Shown: positions 1 through 12,704 of the stretch, piece by piece
Position numbering within the stretch: the first letter of the stretch is position 1
Layout of the letters: every line of letters starts with the position of its first letter
Source of the DNA: Paragorgia papillata
Taxonomy: Eukaryota; Cnidaria; Anthozoa; Scleralcyonacea; Coralliidae
Reading direction: 5' to 3'
Assembly (NCBI GenBank): GCA_035771165.1
Contig: JAWNZC010000372.1
Coordinates: 743,501 to 807,500, forward strand
DNA: 64,000 nt
Position numbers and translations under genes: made by a program
Notes under the pieces: model-generated
Told to the model about the DNA's origin: nothing
Database searches by the model: none
Seen by the model: the letters and a program-made list of their open reading frames with translations, nothing else

Positions 1-62
1 TCCAAACAGGTTCGAACCTGCAACCTTCTAATGACCAGTTAGACGCTCTAACCATTGAGTAG
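1..62 (-). repeat. tRNA-derived SINE-like repeat, tRNA-like head
   Basis: Read on the minus strand it contains an A-box-like CTCAATGGTTAGAGCG and a perfect B-box-like GGTTCGAACC about 30 bases later, the spacing of an internal pol III promoter. The cloverleaf is not complete, so this is a SINE-like derivative rather than a functional tRNA. Related copies in either orientation recur across 0.7-1.8, 13.0-13.7 and 14.3-15.4 kb. The window edge truncates this copy. Confidence 0.6.
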
Positions 63-360
63 CCTGCGAGCCGGCTCTCCTTTGGGGGATTGGGGACAGG
101 AGGAGAAGGAGAGCCTGCACGCGTAGTATTTTTTTTTGAGTAGTAGCGTAACAAATTGGGACGCAGCTTACTGATTGGACGAGATGCTGATTGTTGACGA
201 ATAACCATATATTAATAGACTGCTGGTAATTTGTAATTAATATTAAGTGCATTTGTGTCTGAAAGATATTTCCATCAGGTAAATATTATTAATATCTCTG
301 ACCAGGGTTGTATTAGTATAGACCCAGATCGATAGACCCAAATCGTTTTGAAACGAAATA

Positions 361-391
361 CTGACGTTTCGAGGGGAGTCCTTCATCATAA
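361..391 (-). other. Hammerhead-like core motif (degenerate)
   Basis: On the minus strand the order is UGAUGA, a short GC-containing stem-loop, then CGAAAC and GUC, which resembles the conserved core of a hammerhead ribozyme. The leading C of CUGAUGA is changed to A, so this copy is probably inactive. The same sequence lies in the duplicate at 13939-13969. It may simply be the end of a repeat family whose consensus happens to match. Confidence 0.3.
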
Positions 392-776
392 CTACTCTGG
401 TTAAGAGCTTTGCTCGAAATGTCAGCATTTCAGATTCGTTCCAAAAATTTCACCACCTTTTCGCTTTGCCACGATTGTTAAACACTTTAGTGTGAAAACA
501 AATCGTCCTCTCATGGATAAGTCAACTAATTGAAAATTTGGTATCAAAGGACAACTTCCTACGATTGAGAAAATATTATTTCTATAAAACAAACGATAAG
601 GTTCGAAACACCATTCGCCTGCAATACACACAGCTTTTTGTACCGGCCAGGACTGATGGCATTTACGGATTTATCAAATTCAACAATTGTGAATAGCAAA
701 CCGATAGCATTATTAAATCTTGCACGCCTATCAAATGATTTGTTGTTATAAAGCTCGCGGGATACCACAGAATATT

Positions 777-835
777 TTTATACTCCAACGACCAGTTAGA
801 TGCTCTAACCATTGAGTTACTGAGTCTCCCGCGGA
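777..835 (-). repeat. tRNA-derived SINE-like fragment
   Basis: The minus strand contains CTCAATGGTTAGAGCATCTAA followed by a shortened arm. It lacks the B-box seen at the window start, so it is a truncated copy. The equivalent in the second duplication copy is near 14355-14413. Confidence 0.45.
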
Positions 836-1484
836 GAGCTAGGATGCACATCTGACTATGAATTGTCACCTTAAGAGGTAACGTTTGCAAGACTTTTGGT
901 AATAAAATACTAACGTTTCGAGCGAAGCCCTTCAGTGTAAATTTTACTGTGCTGAAAGACTCGCTCAAAACGTCAATATTTCCTTGCCAAAAATCTCAGC
1001 GGTTTGCATTTGACTACATGAATTTGCAACCTTTCCATTGAGCTACTGAGGCTAAGATGAAGAACTCAGAGCGTCTAATAACCGGGCATTAGAAGGTTAC
1101 AAGTTCGATTCCTGTATATATATATAAAGTGAGTCTATTGAGGGTGACAATATACGACGGTATTTAGATACTGATAACTCAATGGCCCTCACCACTTGAT
1201 ACACGTACAGTTAGTAGAATTAACTAGGGAAACTATTGTGTTGATTTTTCGGAAAGAGGAAAACCCAAGAACCTGTTGAAAACCCCCCTCGAGGAACAGA
1301 GAAGAGAACAACTTTACAATCACATGAAGCTAAGTTAGTCAATTACCATGCATCCAAGTACTAACACCATTCAACCGGGCTTGACTTCAGCGAGGAGAGG
1401 CACCCCGCTAACAACGTGTGCCAGCTATGCCTCCCTCACTACGAATTGGCAACTTTAGCTCTCCATCCAAGTCTCATGAAATTG

Positions 1485-1935
1485 TTAGAACGTCTAACCG
1501 GCCGTTAGAAGGTTGTAGGTTCGAACCTGGTTGGAGCTCAGAAATATTTTGTGAATAATAGAGCTTGACGAACGTCAATCAAACGTCTGTTATATTACAC
1601 CAAGCTCGCAAACGTACATGTACCACATGCACTACATGTATACGTACAACTTATCATATCACTTTAACTACATCCCATACGCCAGTTATGCCTCCCAGAC
1701 TATAAATTTGCAACTATCCGAGTCTCATGAAATTGTTAGAACGTCTAACCGGCCATTAGAAGGTTGCAGGTTCTAACCTGTTTGGAGCGCAGAAATTTTT
1801 TCTGAGTAATTGAGCTTGACGAGTCAACCAAACGTCTGTTATATTACACCAAGCTCGCAAACGTACCACATGCACTACATGTATACGTACAACTTGTCAT
1901 TTCACTTTAACTACATCTCATATGCAAACGCTACC
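1485..1935 (+). repeat. Two tandem SINE-like units with tRNA-like heads
   Basis: Two head-to-tail units of roughly 250 bp begin at about 1490 and 1742 with cgtctaaccggcc and continue through a B-box-like GGTTCGAACC (mutated to GGTTCTAACC in the second). A shared tail follows that contains gagcttgacga, cgtctgttatattacacc and cactacatgtatacgtacaac. The same pair occurs at about 15063-15500, and a single inverted copy at 12800-13066. Confidence 0.6.
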
Positions 1936-2481
1936 ACTTAGGAGCACATATGACTGTGAATTTGCAATCTTAGCTTCCACCTGAGCCTCAGTGGCTCAGA
2001 GCCAAAATGGTTAGAGACCGGTAGCGGAACATGCGCACTGAGTCACATCAGCTCATATAGGGATGAGGTAATGCCGACAGACAAATAAACGCAAAATTTC
2101 ACAAATCGAGATCTGGTCGGCTATACATAGGCTTTTCACTTTAATACGGTAATACTTGCTATACTAGCCATGGTTTTTCCAATCATGTACTCTTCTATAT
2201 TTGTAAGAAAAGCTCATTTGTGTTATCAGTTTCTATTTCTCTGTTGTTATTAGAACAAGACGGCTGCTTAGGCGTTCACTCGGGCTACTGATTTCTGAAA
2301 GCTTGGCGTAGCCTGTGCGTACTCTATCAAGGCCATAGACCACTTTCATAATGCCACCGCTTTAAATATTCTTTTATATGTGCATCTAAATTAGCCTTTC
2401 TAGCCTCGTTAGGGAGCAAAGAGTCTTTTGAATTGCAGACACACAAACGAGGCTAGAAAGGCTTATTGAGATGCAGATTTA

Positions 2482-2760
2482 GGGGCCGAATACATGGGGA
2501 AATTTCAGCCCGGCTGCTGAGGTATGGAAAAGAGGAGAATGATTTGAATAAGAAACACGAAGTGTGGAAATCAGCCAAGTTGTCAGAAACATGCAGCATA
2601 AAACAAACATATTTAGATGTGTATTTCAAATAAACCATATTTATTCCTTCTTTATCACGTGTTTCTCATTCAAAACATTCACTCCCTCATTTCCATCGCC
2701 CAGTAGCCGGGCTGAAATTTCAGACAGCCCGGGCTGAAATTTCCCCATGTATTCGGCCCC
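2482..2760. mobile_element. MITE with TA target duplication, absent from duplicate copy 2
   Basis: It begins GGGGCCGAATACATGGGG and ends with the inverted complement CCCCATGTATTCGGCCCC, flanked by TA on each side. Near both ends the motif gaaatttcagcccgg is repeated in inverted form. At the matching place in copy 2 (about 16034) the sequence runs straight through as gcagatttaaaagcc, one base shorter than a perfect TA empty site. The insertion is therefore younger than the segmental duplication, or was lost cleanly from copy 2. No coding capacity. Confidence 0.9.
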
Positions 2761-2881
2761 TAAAAAGCTAGTCAGCTGTTTAATGTTCAAATTAGGAATA
2801 CAATTTTGCAAAACATACAACACTGCATGTACTACCAAATTCTGAATTTGTTAAAGAGAAACTACATGCTTCAAAAGAAAA

Positions 2882-3124
2882 TTGAAGGACATTGAACTAA
2901 AGTCCAAAAGTAGTTTTGGGTTTACGGAAAGAAGACTACATGTATGTTTAACTGCTTCAAATTGTGGCCTCCTGATGAACAGACAACAAAGCATCTACCC
3001 AAAGTCTATACCCAATAAGCAATTTAAGAACAATTTCTCAGCCATGGGTCCTGCATCATGTCTTTATGGGAAAGACAATGAAGAAATTGTAGTGTTGACA
3101 TTATGTAGAAAAAGTAATAGGTGA
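2882..3124 (+). pseudogene. YqaJ-like nuclease domain fragment (copy 1)
   Basis: An 80-codon open stretch includes RRLHVCLTASNCGLLMNR and, about 35 residues later, GKDNEEI. This order (basic residues, L-T-A-S-N-x-G, then G-x-x-x-E) resembles the N-terminal half of the YqaJ/lambda-exonuclease-like nuclease family, which often occurs in transposons and viruses. The rest of the catalytic domain, with its Asp and Glu-x-Lys motif, is missing, so the piece is a relic. The counterpart in copy 2 (16150-16392) is also open and differs at about seven residues. The family call is by eye and moderate. The ATG may not be a true start. Confidence 0.45.
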
Positions 3125-3243
3125 AGGCAAATCTATTAATGCATGCACCCAGTGTGGATTTTTAGTAAATTTAGAAACACTATGGCTATTTGCAAGTCCA
3201 GCTTGCTTTTTATTTTACCCTTCTGAAAGTAATCCATCTATAT

Positions 3244-3690
3244 AAGCCTGCTCGGTAGTTGAGGGGAGTGAGAACGAACCCCCTACCTTGGGTGCCAATC
3301 GACCCTTTGCAACACACCATCTTGCGGAATACTCGGTATTTCGATCAGTATCTCGACCAACACGCGTCATTTTAATACAAGTGTGTTTGTTCTGTAAATA
3401 TTCCCATTATCATCAACATTTCTCTAGACTGTAGAGCTTCTTCCGTGCTCGCAAAGTGTTTTAGATAAATTAATTTAAACAGGGCGCGAAAAAGTTAAAA
3501 CTGTGAACCCAGCACTTGGATCCAACTCACTGATCTCATTTCACTTCCCAAACCGGAGACGTTTCTTTTATAGTCGTGTAATGTCAAACTTTATCATAAA
3601 CTCTATAATTATCGCGTGGCAATAGAAGCGAGTTCTCAACTATTGTTGCTATTCATTTGCCATCTCTGACAAGCTCCGGTTGATTGAAAC
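3244..3690. other. Intergenic stretch, nothing recognised
   Basis: This lies between the end of duplication copy 1 and the left terminus of the satellite-bearing element. No ORF, repeat or RNA gene was supported. Confidence 0.5.
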
Positions 3691-3692
3691 TA

Positions 3693-6600
3693 ACGCCTTT
3701 ATTCTAAAAGCTCTCTCACACTCACGCTCAATAATTGTAACACAACACTCAATGGGTTTCAACTCACCCTCACTGAGTATGAGACTACACTCACTCTCTA
3801 ACCATTCAATTCACCCTAACTGAGTATAAGACTGCACTCCCCCTCTAACCATTCAATTCACCCTCACTGAGTATGAGACTACACTCACTCTCTAACCATT
3901 TAATTCCCCCACACTGAGTATGAGACTACACTCACTCTCCAACCATTCAATTCACCCTCACTGAGTATGAGACTACACTCACTCTCCAACCATTCAATTC
4001 ATCCTCACTGAGTATGAGACTACACTCTCTAACCATTCAATTCACCCTCACTGAGTATGAGACTACACTCACTCTCTAATCATTCAATTCACCCTCACTG
4101 AGTATGAGACTACACTCACTCTCTAACCATTCAATTCACCCTCACTGAGTATGAGACTACACTCACTCTCCAACCATTCAAATCACCCTCACTGAGTATG
4201 AGACTACACTCACTCTCTAACCATTCAATTCACCCTCACTGAGTATGAGACTACACTCACTCTCTAATCATTCAATTCACCCTCACTGAGTATGAGACTA
4301 CACTCACTCTCCAACCATTCAATTCACCCTCACTGAGTATGAGACTACACTCTCAACCCATTCAATTCACCCTCACTGAGTATGAGACTACACTCACTCT
4401 CTAATCATTCAATTCACCCTCACTGAGTATGAGACTACACTCACTCTCTAACCATTCAATTCACCCTCACTGAGTATGAGACTACACTCACTCTCCAACC
4501 ATTCAAATCACCCTCACTGAGTATGAGACTACACTCACTTTCTAACCATTCAATTCACCCTCACTGAGTATGAGACTACACTCTCTAACCATTCAATTCA
4601 CCTCACTGAGTATGAGACTACACTCACTCTCTAACCATTCAATTCCCCCACACTGAGTATGAGACTACACTCACTCTCTAACCATTCAATTTACCCCCAC
4701 TGAGTATGAGACTACACTCACACTCTAACCATTCAATTCACCCTCATTGAGTATGAGACTACACTCACTCTCCAACCATTCAATTCACCCTCACTGAGTA
4801 AGAGACTACACTCACTCTCTAATCATTCAATTCACCCTCCCTGAGTATGAGACTACACTCACTCTCTAACCATTCAATTCACCCTCACTGAGTATGAGAC
4901 AACACTCACTCTCCAACCATTCAATTCACCCTCACTGAGTATGAGACTACACTCACTCTCTAACCATTCAATTCACCCTCACTGAGTATGAGACTACACT
5001 CTCTCTCTAACCATTCAATTCCCCCACACTGAGTATGAGACTACACTCACTCTCTAACCATTCAATTTACCCCCACTGAGTATGAGACTACACTCACACT
5101 CTAACCATTCAATTCACCCTCATTGAGTATGAGACTACACTCACTCTCCAACCATTCAATTCACCCTCACTGAGTACGAGACTACACTCACTCTCTAACC
5201 ATTCAATTCACCCTCACTGAGTATGAGACTACACTCACTCTCCAACCATTCAAATCACCCTCACTGAGTATGAGACTACACTCACTCTCTAACCATTCAA
5301 TTCACCCTCACTGAGTATGAGACTACACTCACTCTCTAATCATTCAATTCACCCTCACTGAGTATGAGACTACACTCACTCTCCAACCATTCAATTCACC
5401 CTCACTGAGTATGAGACTACACTCTCAACCCATTCAATTCACCCTCACTGAGTATGAGACTACACTCACTCTCTAATCATTCAATTCACCCTCACTGAGT
5501 ATGAGACTACACTCACTCTCTAACCATTCAATTCACCCTCACTGAGTATGAGACTACACTCACTCTCCAACCATTCAAATCACCCTCACTGAGTATGAGA
5601 CTACACTCACTTTCTAACCATTCAATTCACCCCCTGAGTATGAGACTACACTCTCTAACCATTCAATTCACCTCACTGAGTATGAGACTACACTCACTCT
5701 CTAACCATTCAATTCCCCCACACTGAGTATGAGACTACACTCACTCTCTAACCATTCAATTTACCCCCACTGAGTATGAGACTACACTCACACTCTAACC
5801 ATTCAATTCACCCTCATTGAGTATGAGACTACACTCACTCTCCAACCATTCAATTCACCCTCACTGAGTAAGAGACTACACTCACTCTCTAATCATTCAA
5901 TTCACCCTCCCTGAGTATGAGACTACACTCACTCTCTAACCATTCAATTCACCCTCACTGAGTATGAGACAACACTCACTCTCTAACCATTCAATTTACC
6001 CCCACTGAGTATGAGACTACACTCACACTCTAACCATTCAATTCACCCTCATTGAGTATGAGACTACACTCACTCTCCAACCATTCAATTCACCCTCACT
6101 GAGTACGAGACTACACTCACTCTCTAATTCAATTCACCCTCCCTGAGTATGAGACTACACTCACTCTCTAACCATTCAATTCACCCTCACTGAGTATGAG
6201 ACTACACTCACTCTCCAACCATTCAATTCACCCTCACTGAGTATGAGACTACACTCACTCTCTAACCATTCACATTCAAATCACCCTCACTGAGTATGAG
6301 ACTACACTCACTCTCTAACCATTCAATTCACCCTCACTGTGTATGAGACTACACTCACTCTCTAACCATTCAATTTACCCCCACTGAGTATGAGACTACA
6401 CTCACACTCTAACCATTCAATTCACCCTCATTGAGTATGAGACTACACTCACTCTCCAACCATTCAATTCACCCTCACTGAGTATGAGACTACACTCACT
6501 CTCTAATTCAATTCCCCCTCCCTGAGTATGAGACTACACTCACTCTCTAACCATTCAATTCAACCTCACTGAGTATGAGACTACACTCTCTCTCCAACCA

Positions 6601-9600
6601 TTCAATTCACCCTCACTGAGTACGAGACTACACTCACTCTCTAATTCAATTCACCCTCCCTGAGTATGAGACTACACTCACTCTCTAACCATTCAATTCA
6701 CCCTCACTGAGTATGAGACTACACTCACTCTCCAACCATTCAATTCACCCTCACTGAGTATGAGACTACACTCACTCTCTAACCATTCACATTCAAATCA
6801 CCCTCACTGAGTATGAGACTACACTCACTCTCTAACCATTCAATTCACCCTCACTGTGTATGAGACTACACTCACTCTCTAACCATTCAATTTACCCCCA
6901 CTGAGTATGAGACTACACTCACACTCTAACCATTCAATTCACCCTCATTGAGTATGAGACTACACTCACTCTCCAACCATTCAATTCACCCTCACTGAGT
7001 ATGAGACTACACTCACTCTCTAATTCAATTCCCCCTCCCTGAGTATGAGACTACACTCACTCTCTAACCATTCAATTCAACCTCACTGAGTATGAGACTA
7101 CACTCTCTCTCTAACCATTCAATTCCCCCACACTGAGTATGAGACTACACTCACTCTCTAACCATTCAATTTACCCCCACTGAGTATGAGACTACACTCA
7201 AACTCTAACCATTCAATTCACCCTCATTGAGTATGAAACTACACTCACTCTCCAACCATTCAATTCACCCTCACTGAGTATGAGACTACACTCACTCTCT
7301 AACCATTCAATTTACCCCCACTGAGTATGAGACTACACTCACTCTCCAACCATTCAATTCCCCCTCACTGAGTATGAGACTACACTCACTCTCTAATTCA
7401 ATTCACCCTCCCTGAGTATGAGACTACACTCACTCTCTAACCATTCAATTCACCCTCACTGAGTATGAGACTACACTCCCTCTATAACCATTCCATCCAC
7501 CCTCACTGAGTATGAGACTACACTCACTCTCTAATCATTCAATTCACCCTCACTGAGTATGAGACTACACTCACTCTCTAACGATTCACATTCAATTCAC
7601 CCTCACTGAGTACGAGACTACACTCACTCTCTAACCATTCACATTCAATTCACTCTCACTGAGTATGAGACTACACTCACTCTCTAACCATTCAATTCAC
7701 CCTGAGTATGAGACTACACTACCTCTCAAACCATTCAATTCACCCTCACTGAGTATGAGACTACACTCACTCTCTAACCATTCAATTCACCCTCACTGAG
7801 TATGAGACTACACTCACTCTCTAACCATTCAATTCACCCTCACTGAGTATGAGACTACACTCACTCTCTAACCATTCACATTCAATTCACCCTCACTGAG
7901 TATGAGACTACACTCACTCTCTAACCATTCAATTCACCCTCACTGTGTATGAGACTACACTCACTCTCTAACCATTCAATTTACCCCCCACTGAGTATGA
8001 GACTACACTCACACTCTAACCATTCAATTCACCCTCATTGAGTATGAGACTACACTCACTCTCCAACCATTCAATTCACCCTCACTGAGTATGAGACTAC
8101 ACTCACTCTCTAATTCAATTCACCCTCCCTGAGTATGAGACTACACTCACTCTCCAACCATTCAATTCACCCTCACTGAGTATGAGACTACACTCTCAAC
8201 CCATTCAATTCACCCTCACTGAGTATGAGACTACACTCACTCTCTAATCATTCAATTCACCCTCACTGAGTATGAGACTACACTCACTCTCTAACCATTC
8301 AATTCACCCTCACTGAGTATGAGACTACACTCACTCTCCAACCATTCAATTCACCCTCACTGAGTATGAGACTACACTCACTCTCTAACCATTCAATTCA
8401 CCCTCACTGAGTATGAGACTACACTCTCTCTAACCATTCAATTCCCCCACACTGAGTATGAGACTACACTCACTCTCTAACCATTCAATTTACCCCCACT
8501 GAGTATGAGACTACACTCACACTCTAACCATTCAATTCACCTTCATTGAGTATGAGACTACACTCACTCTCCAACCATTCAATTCACCCTCACTGAGTAT
8601 GAGACTACACTCACTCTCTAATTCAATTCACCCTCCCTGAGTATGAGACTACACTCACTCTCTAACCATTCAAATCACCCTCACTGAGTATGAGACTACA
8701 CTCAATCTCCAACCATTCAATTCACCCTCACTGAGTATGAGACTACACTCACTCTCTAACCATTCACATTCAATTCACCCTCACTGAGTATGAGACTACA
8801 CTCACTCTCTAACCATTCAATTCACCCTCACTGTGTATGAGACTACACTCACTCTCCAACCATTCAATTCACCCTCACTGAGTATGAGACTACACTCACT
8901 CTCTAATCATTCAATTCATCCTAACTGAGTATGAGACTATACTCCCTCTGTAACCATTCAATTCACCCTCACTGAGTATGAGACTACACTCCCTCTATAA
9001 CCATTCCATCCACCCTCACTGAGTATGAAACTACACTCACTCTCTAATCATTCAATTCACCCTCACTGAGTATGAGACTACACTCACTCTCTAACCATTC
9101 ACATTCAATTCACCCTCACTGAGTACGAGACTACACTCACTCTCTAACCATTCACATTCAATTCACCCTCACTGAGTATGAGACTACACTCACTCTCTAA
9201 CCATTCAATTCACCCTGAGTATGAGACTACACTACCTCTCAAACCATTCAATTCACCCTCACTGAGTATGAGACTACACTCACTCTCTAACCATTCAATT
9301 CACCCTCACTGAGTATGAGACTACACTCACTCTCTAACCATTCAATTCACATTTCCCCCTCACTGAGTATGAGACTACACTCACTCTCCAACCATTCAAT
9401 TCAATTCACCCTCACTGAGTATGAGACTACACTCTCTAACCATTCAATTCACCCTCACTGAGTTTGAGACTACACTCACCCTCTAATCATTCAATTCACC
9501 CTCACTGAGTATGAGACTACACTCACTCTCTAACCATTCAATTCACCCTCACTGACTATGAGACTACACTCACTCTCTATAACCATTCAATTCACCCTCA

Positions 9601-9971
9601 CTGAGTATGAGACTACACTCACTCTCTAACCATTCAATTCACCCTCACTGAGTATCACACTACACTCACTCTCTAATCATTCAATTCACCCTCACTGAGT
9701 ATGAGACTACACTCACTCTCCAACCATTCAATTCACCCTCACTGAGTATGAGACTACACTCACTCTCCAACCATTCAATTCACCCTCACTGAGTATGAGA
9801 CTACACTCACTCCGCCCTAACCATTCAATTGAATGGTTGGAGAGTGAGTGTAGTCTCATACTCAGTGAGTGTGAGTGGAGACTCATTAATGAGTGTTGAG
9901 TTGCACTTACTGAGTGTGAGGGGCCACTCATTGAGTGTGATTGTGAGTGTGAGCTTTTAGAATACAGGCGT
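3693..9971. mobile_element. Satellite-bearing element with terminal inverted repeats
   Basis: The left terminus reads ACGCCTTTATTCTAAAAGCTC. The right terminus, on the opposite strand, reads ACGCCTGTATTCTAAAAGCTC, with one mismatch. Both are flanked by TA (3691-3692 and 9972-9973). Inside both ends are CACTCA-rich subterminal stretches, and the last repeat units turn around at 9827-9860, where ccattcaattgaatgg joins the plus-strand array to an inverted copy. Almost all of the interior is the 47-bp tandem array. There is no transposase, so it would be a non-autonomous element or a satellite that grew inside one. The TIRs are clear; treating the whole 6.3 kb as one element is inference. Confidence 0.7.
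3745..9830 (+). repeat. 47-bp satellite array, about 130 copies
   Basis: The unit has the order CACTGAGTATGAGACTACAC, TCACTCTCTAACCATTCAAT, TCACCCT (47 bases). Recurrent variants are a shorter unit lacking ACTC, CCAACC for CTAACC, TTTACCCCC for TTCACCCT, CCCCCACACTGAG, and an inserted CACATT. Sets of variants recur together. For example tctcaaccca occurs at 4351 and 5423 (offset 1072), and cacattcaaa at 6271 and 6788 (offset 517 = 11 x 47). This indicates higher-order repeat blocks. It has no meaningful coding capacity. Confidence 0.97.
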
Positions 9972-10088
9972 TATTCTCGTGTGATTCCTATTGGCTGTGC
10001 AAGAAGCAAAAACAAATAAAATTCAAAACAGGAAGTTCAGGACGGGCAATAAGTGACCAGCAACTTCTATTGCAACATGCAACAGTAA

Positions 10089-10249
10089 AGGCTAGTTTCC
10101 ACTCAGGAAAATCTTCCTCAAGATAGGAACGGACAGGAAAGTTTCTTTTGTGTAAAAGTCATTAGTTCCGACCCAGAGCTCACGAGACAAAGAAAACTTC
10201 CCTGTCCGTTCCTGTCCTGAGGAAAATTTTCCGGAGTGGAAACCAGCCT
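10089..10249. mobile_element. 161-bp MITE with TAA target duplication
   Basis: The left end AGGCTAGTTTCCACTC and the right end, inverted, AGGCTGGTTTCCACTCCGG form the terminal repeats. A further inner inverted pair contains ggaacggacagg. TAA flanks both sides (10086-10088 and 10250-10252), which fits the three-base target duplication of PIF/Harbinger-type elements. Non-coding. Confidence 0.85.
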
Positions 10250-10692
10250 TAACTTAACGCGCGTACGAAACTATTTCTCTTCAAGAGACCTTGGCATGCG
10301 ACCTCGTGAACTATAATCAAGAAATTTAAAAAAATATTTCCCATTGGTTTTAATATTCCTAGACATGGCTTGCATTGATTATTAAACGCTCCTCAATTTT
10401 TCAGCGTTTCTATAGAGACTGAGCCAGAGGGGCTTTCAAGAAAATATGGTTCAGTAACTTTTATACTTTCCCCCGCAAGAGCAAAAGGATAGTGTTCCCG
10501 AGCAGGAAGGATTACATTTTTCACGTTCGAGTACCACCGTATCTAGAAGACGACATTTTGCTAATTTGTAACAACGAAGGTACGTATGACTTGTCTTTGT
10601 GACTGTACTAATAGACGTCTAAAAATCGATCGTATTTTCAGTAGCGCGGACAAGCAGTTTCTCGGCTGACAATATATTTGCATGCCGACCCA
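10250..10692. other. Intergenic stretch, nothing recognised
   Basis: AT-rich sequence without a supported gene or repeat boundary. Confidence 0.45.
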
Positions 10693-10903
10693 TTGCATCG
10701 GCACAATTATTTTATTATCTCTTATGAGCTTGTAAACTGCGAATCTTTTCTTTCTGGTTTCTTGGAAGTATGTCTGATAACAAGTTTGTAGTTGCTTCGT
10801 CGCAACTTTACCACAACATGCTCGTCCAGTATCTTTAATTTATTGCTTTAATTTATAACATTATTCATTTACGTATTAGAGAACGTTTTCACGATATTCT
10901 GGG
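10693..10903 (+). repeat. Left arm of a 210-bp inverted repeat
   Basis: The sequence from acccattgcatcggcacaat to gagaacgttttcacgatatt reappears inverted at 13284-13512 with small differences. The two arms are 2.4 kb apart and enclose a MITE (11690-12112), a CGACGT-rich block and inverted SINE-like copies. Confidence 0.88.
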
Positions 10904-11689
10904 CAAATCTAGAGCTTTAATAAAATCATACAGCAATGTACCATAATAAGCCCAGAATTTGTATCAGTCAACATACACACACGCAGTCAGAATATTGATC
11001 AGCGCAAACACAATCAACCCACACCAACACACCGACCTAAAAATAGAAGAAAACAACCGTGAAATTTCCTGCCAAGGAACACAGTTGTCAATTGTAGAAA
11101 CTGATAACTTACCTCGACAAGATAAACTCTCCTCACCGAAATTGTAAGACACTTCACAAGTGTGTCGTGGCATTGCCAATTTAGAAAATCCATCGCCGTC
11201 GTGGTGTTGACAACTTCTGATCGACATGTCTCAATGAACGAGTTTTTTGACTTGTCTTCTAACCAACGGCAACAAACAACAGTTGGTATTAAAGTTGTTC
11301 AGCGACAGAAATCACTCACGAGGAATGAGATCAGTTGTCGTGAGAATAGTTTGTGCTGTTAACAACGCTGATAAACTCATGAAATGCACTGCTTTCCTCG
11401 AGACTGGCCACAGTCTAGTAAGGCAGCAACCCTCAGACATCCTACGCAGCAACCCTCAGACATCCTAGGGACTTTACGATGCTAGGACGACGACGGCGGT
11501 TAAAAAGCAACATCAATTTTTGTATTAAAAAAGGTCATGCATGACGACTAACTCACTACTGTATTAGATATTTAAATTAACGCCACCGTACTGCTAAAAT
11601 GGTTGTGGTGTCAGTATTGAAGTCAATCTTAGGCAACAAATCTCATGTTTTGGCCGTTGACGTCGTAATGAAGACGTGAAAATCTCTAA
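10904..11689. other. Spacer with no supported gene
   Basis: Short open frames exist on both strands, but none shows a recognisable domain. A 20-bp tandem pair, cagcaaccctcagacatcct, lies at about 11426-11467. Confidence 0.4.
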
Positions 11690-12112
11690 GGGGGCGATTA
11701 CATGGAGCGGGCTAGCCGGGTAAGCCGGGATAGTTTCACTCCGAAATTCGCAATTATCACGTAAATAACGGCAAAGACTTCAGTTTTACACTTAATTCGT
11801 CTATTATTTATTTTGTAAGTCCATCGTTAATAGAAAGATTGTTATAGTCTTAGCTAACCCACAAAAGTGTCTTCATGAAGACTAATAAATGTATTAAGTC
11901 TTCGCTATGATCACGATACACACGAACAACGTTTTGATGTTCTATTTCAGTTCCTTTCAGCATTATTTATTCACACAGTCAAGCAAACGAGCGCGTATCG
12001 AAGCGAATTCAACAGTTTTTCAGCCCGGTTTGCCGAGATGATTAGATGAAAACGATTATATATACATGACATTTTCATCCCGGTTAACCGCGGTCCATGT
12101 ATAATCGCCCCC
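11690..12112. mobile_element. 423-bp MITE with TAA target duplication
   Basis: The left end is GGGGGCGATTACATGGA and the inverted right end is GGGGGCGATTATACATGGA. TAA flanks it at 11687-11689 and 12113-12115. Subterminal inverted pieces contain CCGGGTAAGCCGGG on the left and CCGGTTAACCG on the right. It is non-coding. Terminal structure and target length suggest a PIF/Harbinger-type non-autonomous element. Confidence 0.88.
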
Positions 12113-12239
12113 TAAGTGGCGTTGCATAAAGAACGAGGACACTGTTGAGATTACGCTAGGGACGAAAAATTATTCCGATATTCTCTTTGTTTCGCAACTA
12201 TAGAATTGTTTTGTTTAAGTGACGGCGTCGTTAAAGCTG

Positions 12240-12550
12240 CCGTCGTACTCCGTAAACCAAGCTGGCACCCTCGGACGTTGAAACAACGTCGAATGAAAGT
12301 TGAAAACGACGTCAAATGAAAGTTGAAAACTGACATCGGTAACACGTTAACAAGGCGATGTCGAAACTCGAAACAACGTCGGTATTTGGTGGTAAAATGA
12401 CGTGAAATTTGACGACACAATATCGACGTCCATTTAACGTCGAAACAACGTTGTTTTCGATGTCGCCGTAAAACGTCGCCAAAGCGACGTCGATTTTTGG
12501 TAGATCGACGTCGCAACTAGATTTAAACCACAAATCGACGTCGGAATAAT
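12240..12550. repeat. CGACGT-rich block
   Basis: The motifs acgtcg, gacgtc and cgacgt occur many times at irregular spacing, separated by aaacaacg and aaagttgaaaac pieces. Most are self-complementary, so the block could fold into many small hairpins. Apparent ORFs on the minus strand through here follow from this composition. Probably a decayed repeat. Confidence 0.5.
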
Positions 12551-12704
12551 TAGCCGTGCTTTGATTTCAGTATAGATAATAATTAAGCACAGTTGTCAAA
12601 TTTTTGAAATTCTGAAGTCATGTCGAGGAATACAAAAGACTGAACAGCTTGAAATATTGCAAAGTGAATAGGTGGTAAACTGCAAAGATTTTAGCAACGA
12701 AAAA

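Larger units (their letters stand above)
1..3243. repeat. Segmental duplication, copy 1
   Basis: This block matches 13579-16510 almost base for base over its length, in the same orientation, at an initial offset of 13578. The left end coincides with the window edge, so the duplication probably starts further upstream. Similarity stops near 3242, after the shared sequence tccatctata. It carries tRNA-derived SINE-like copies, a YqaJ-like fragment and, in this copy only, a 279-bp MITE at 2482-2760. No intact gene was recognised inside. Confidence 0.93.

Noticed and set aside
3745..9830. CRISPR-like regular repeat array
   Set aside because: Units are contiguous and have no unique spacers; the setting is eukaryotic. 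It is a satellite.
10964..11227. Minus-strand 87-codon ORF with a donor-like site (cgaggtaagtta) inside
   Set aside because: It could be a first exon of a minus-strand gene, but no domain, no partner exon and no acceptor were found.
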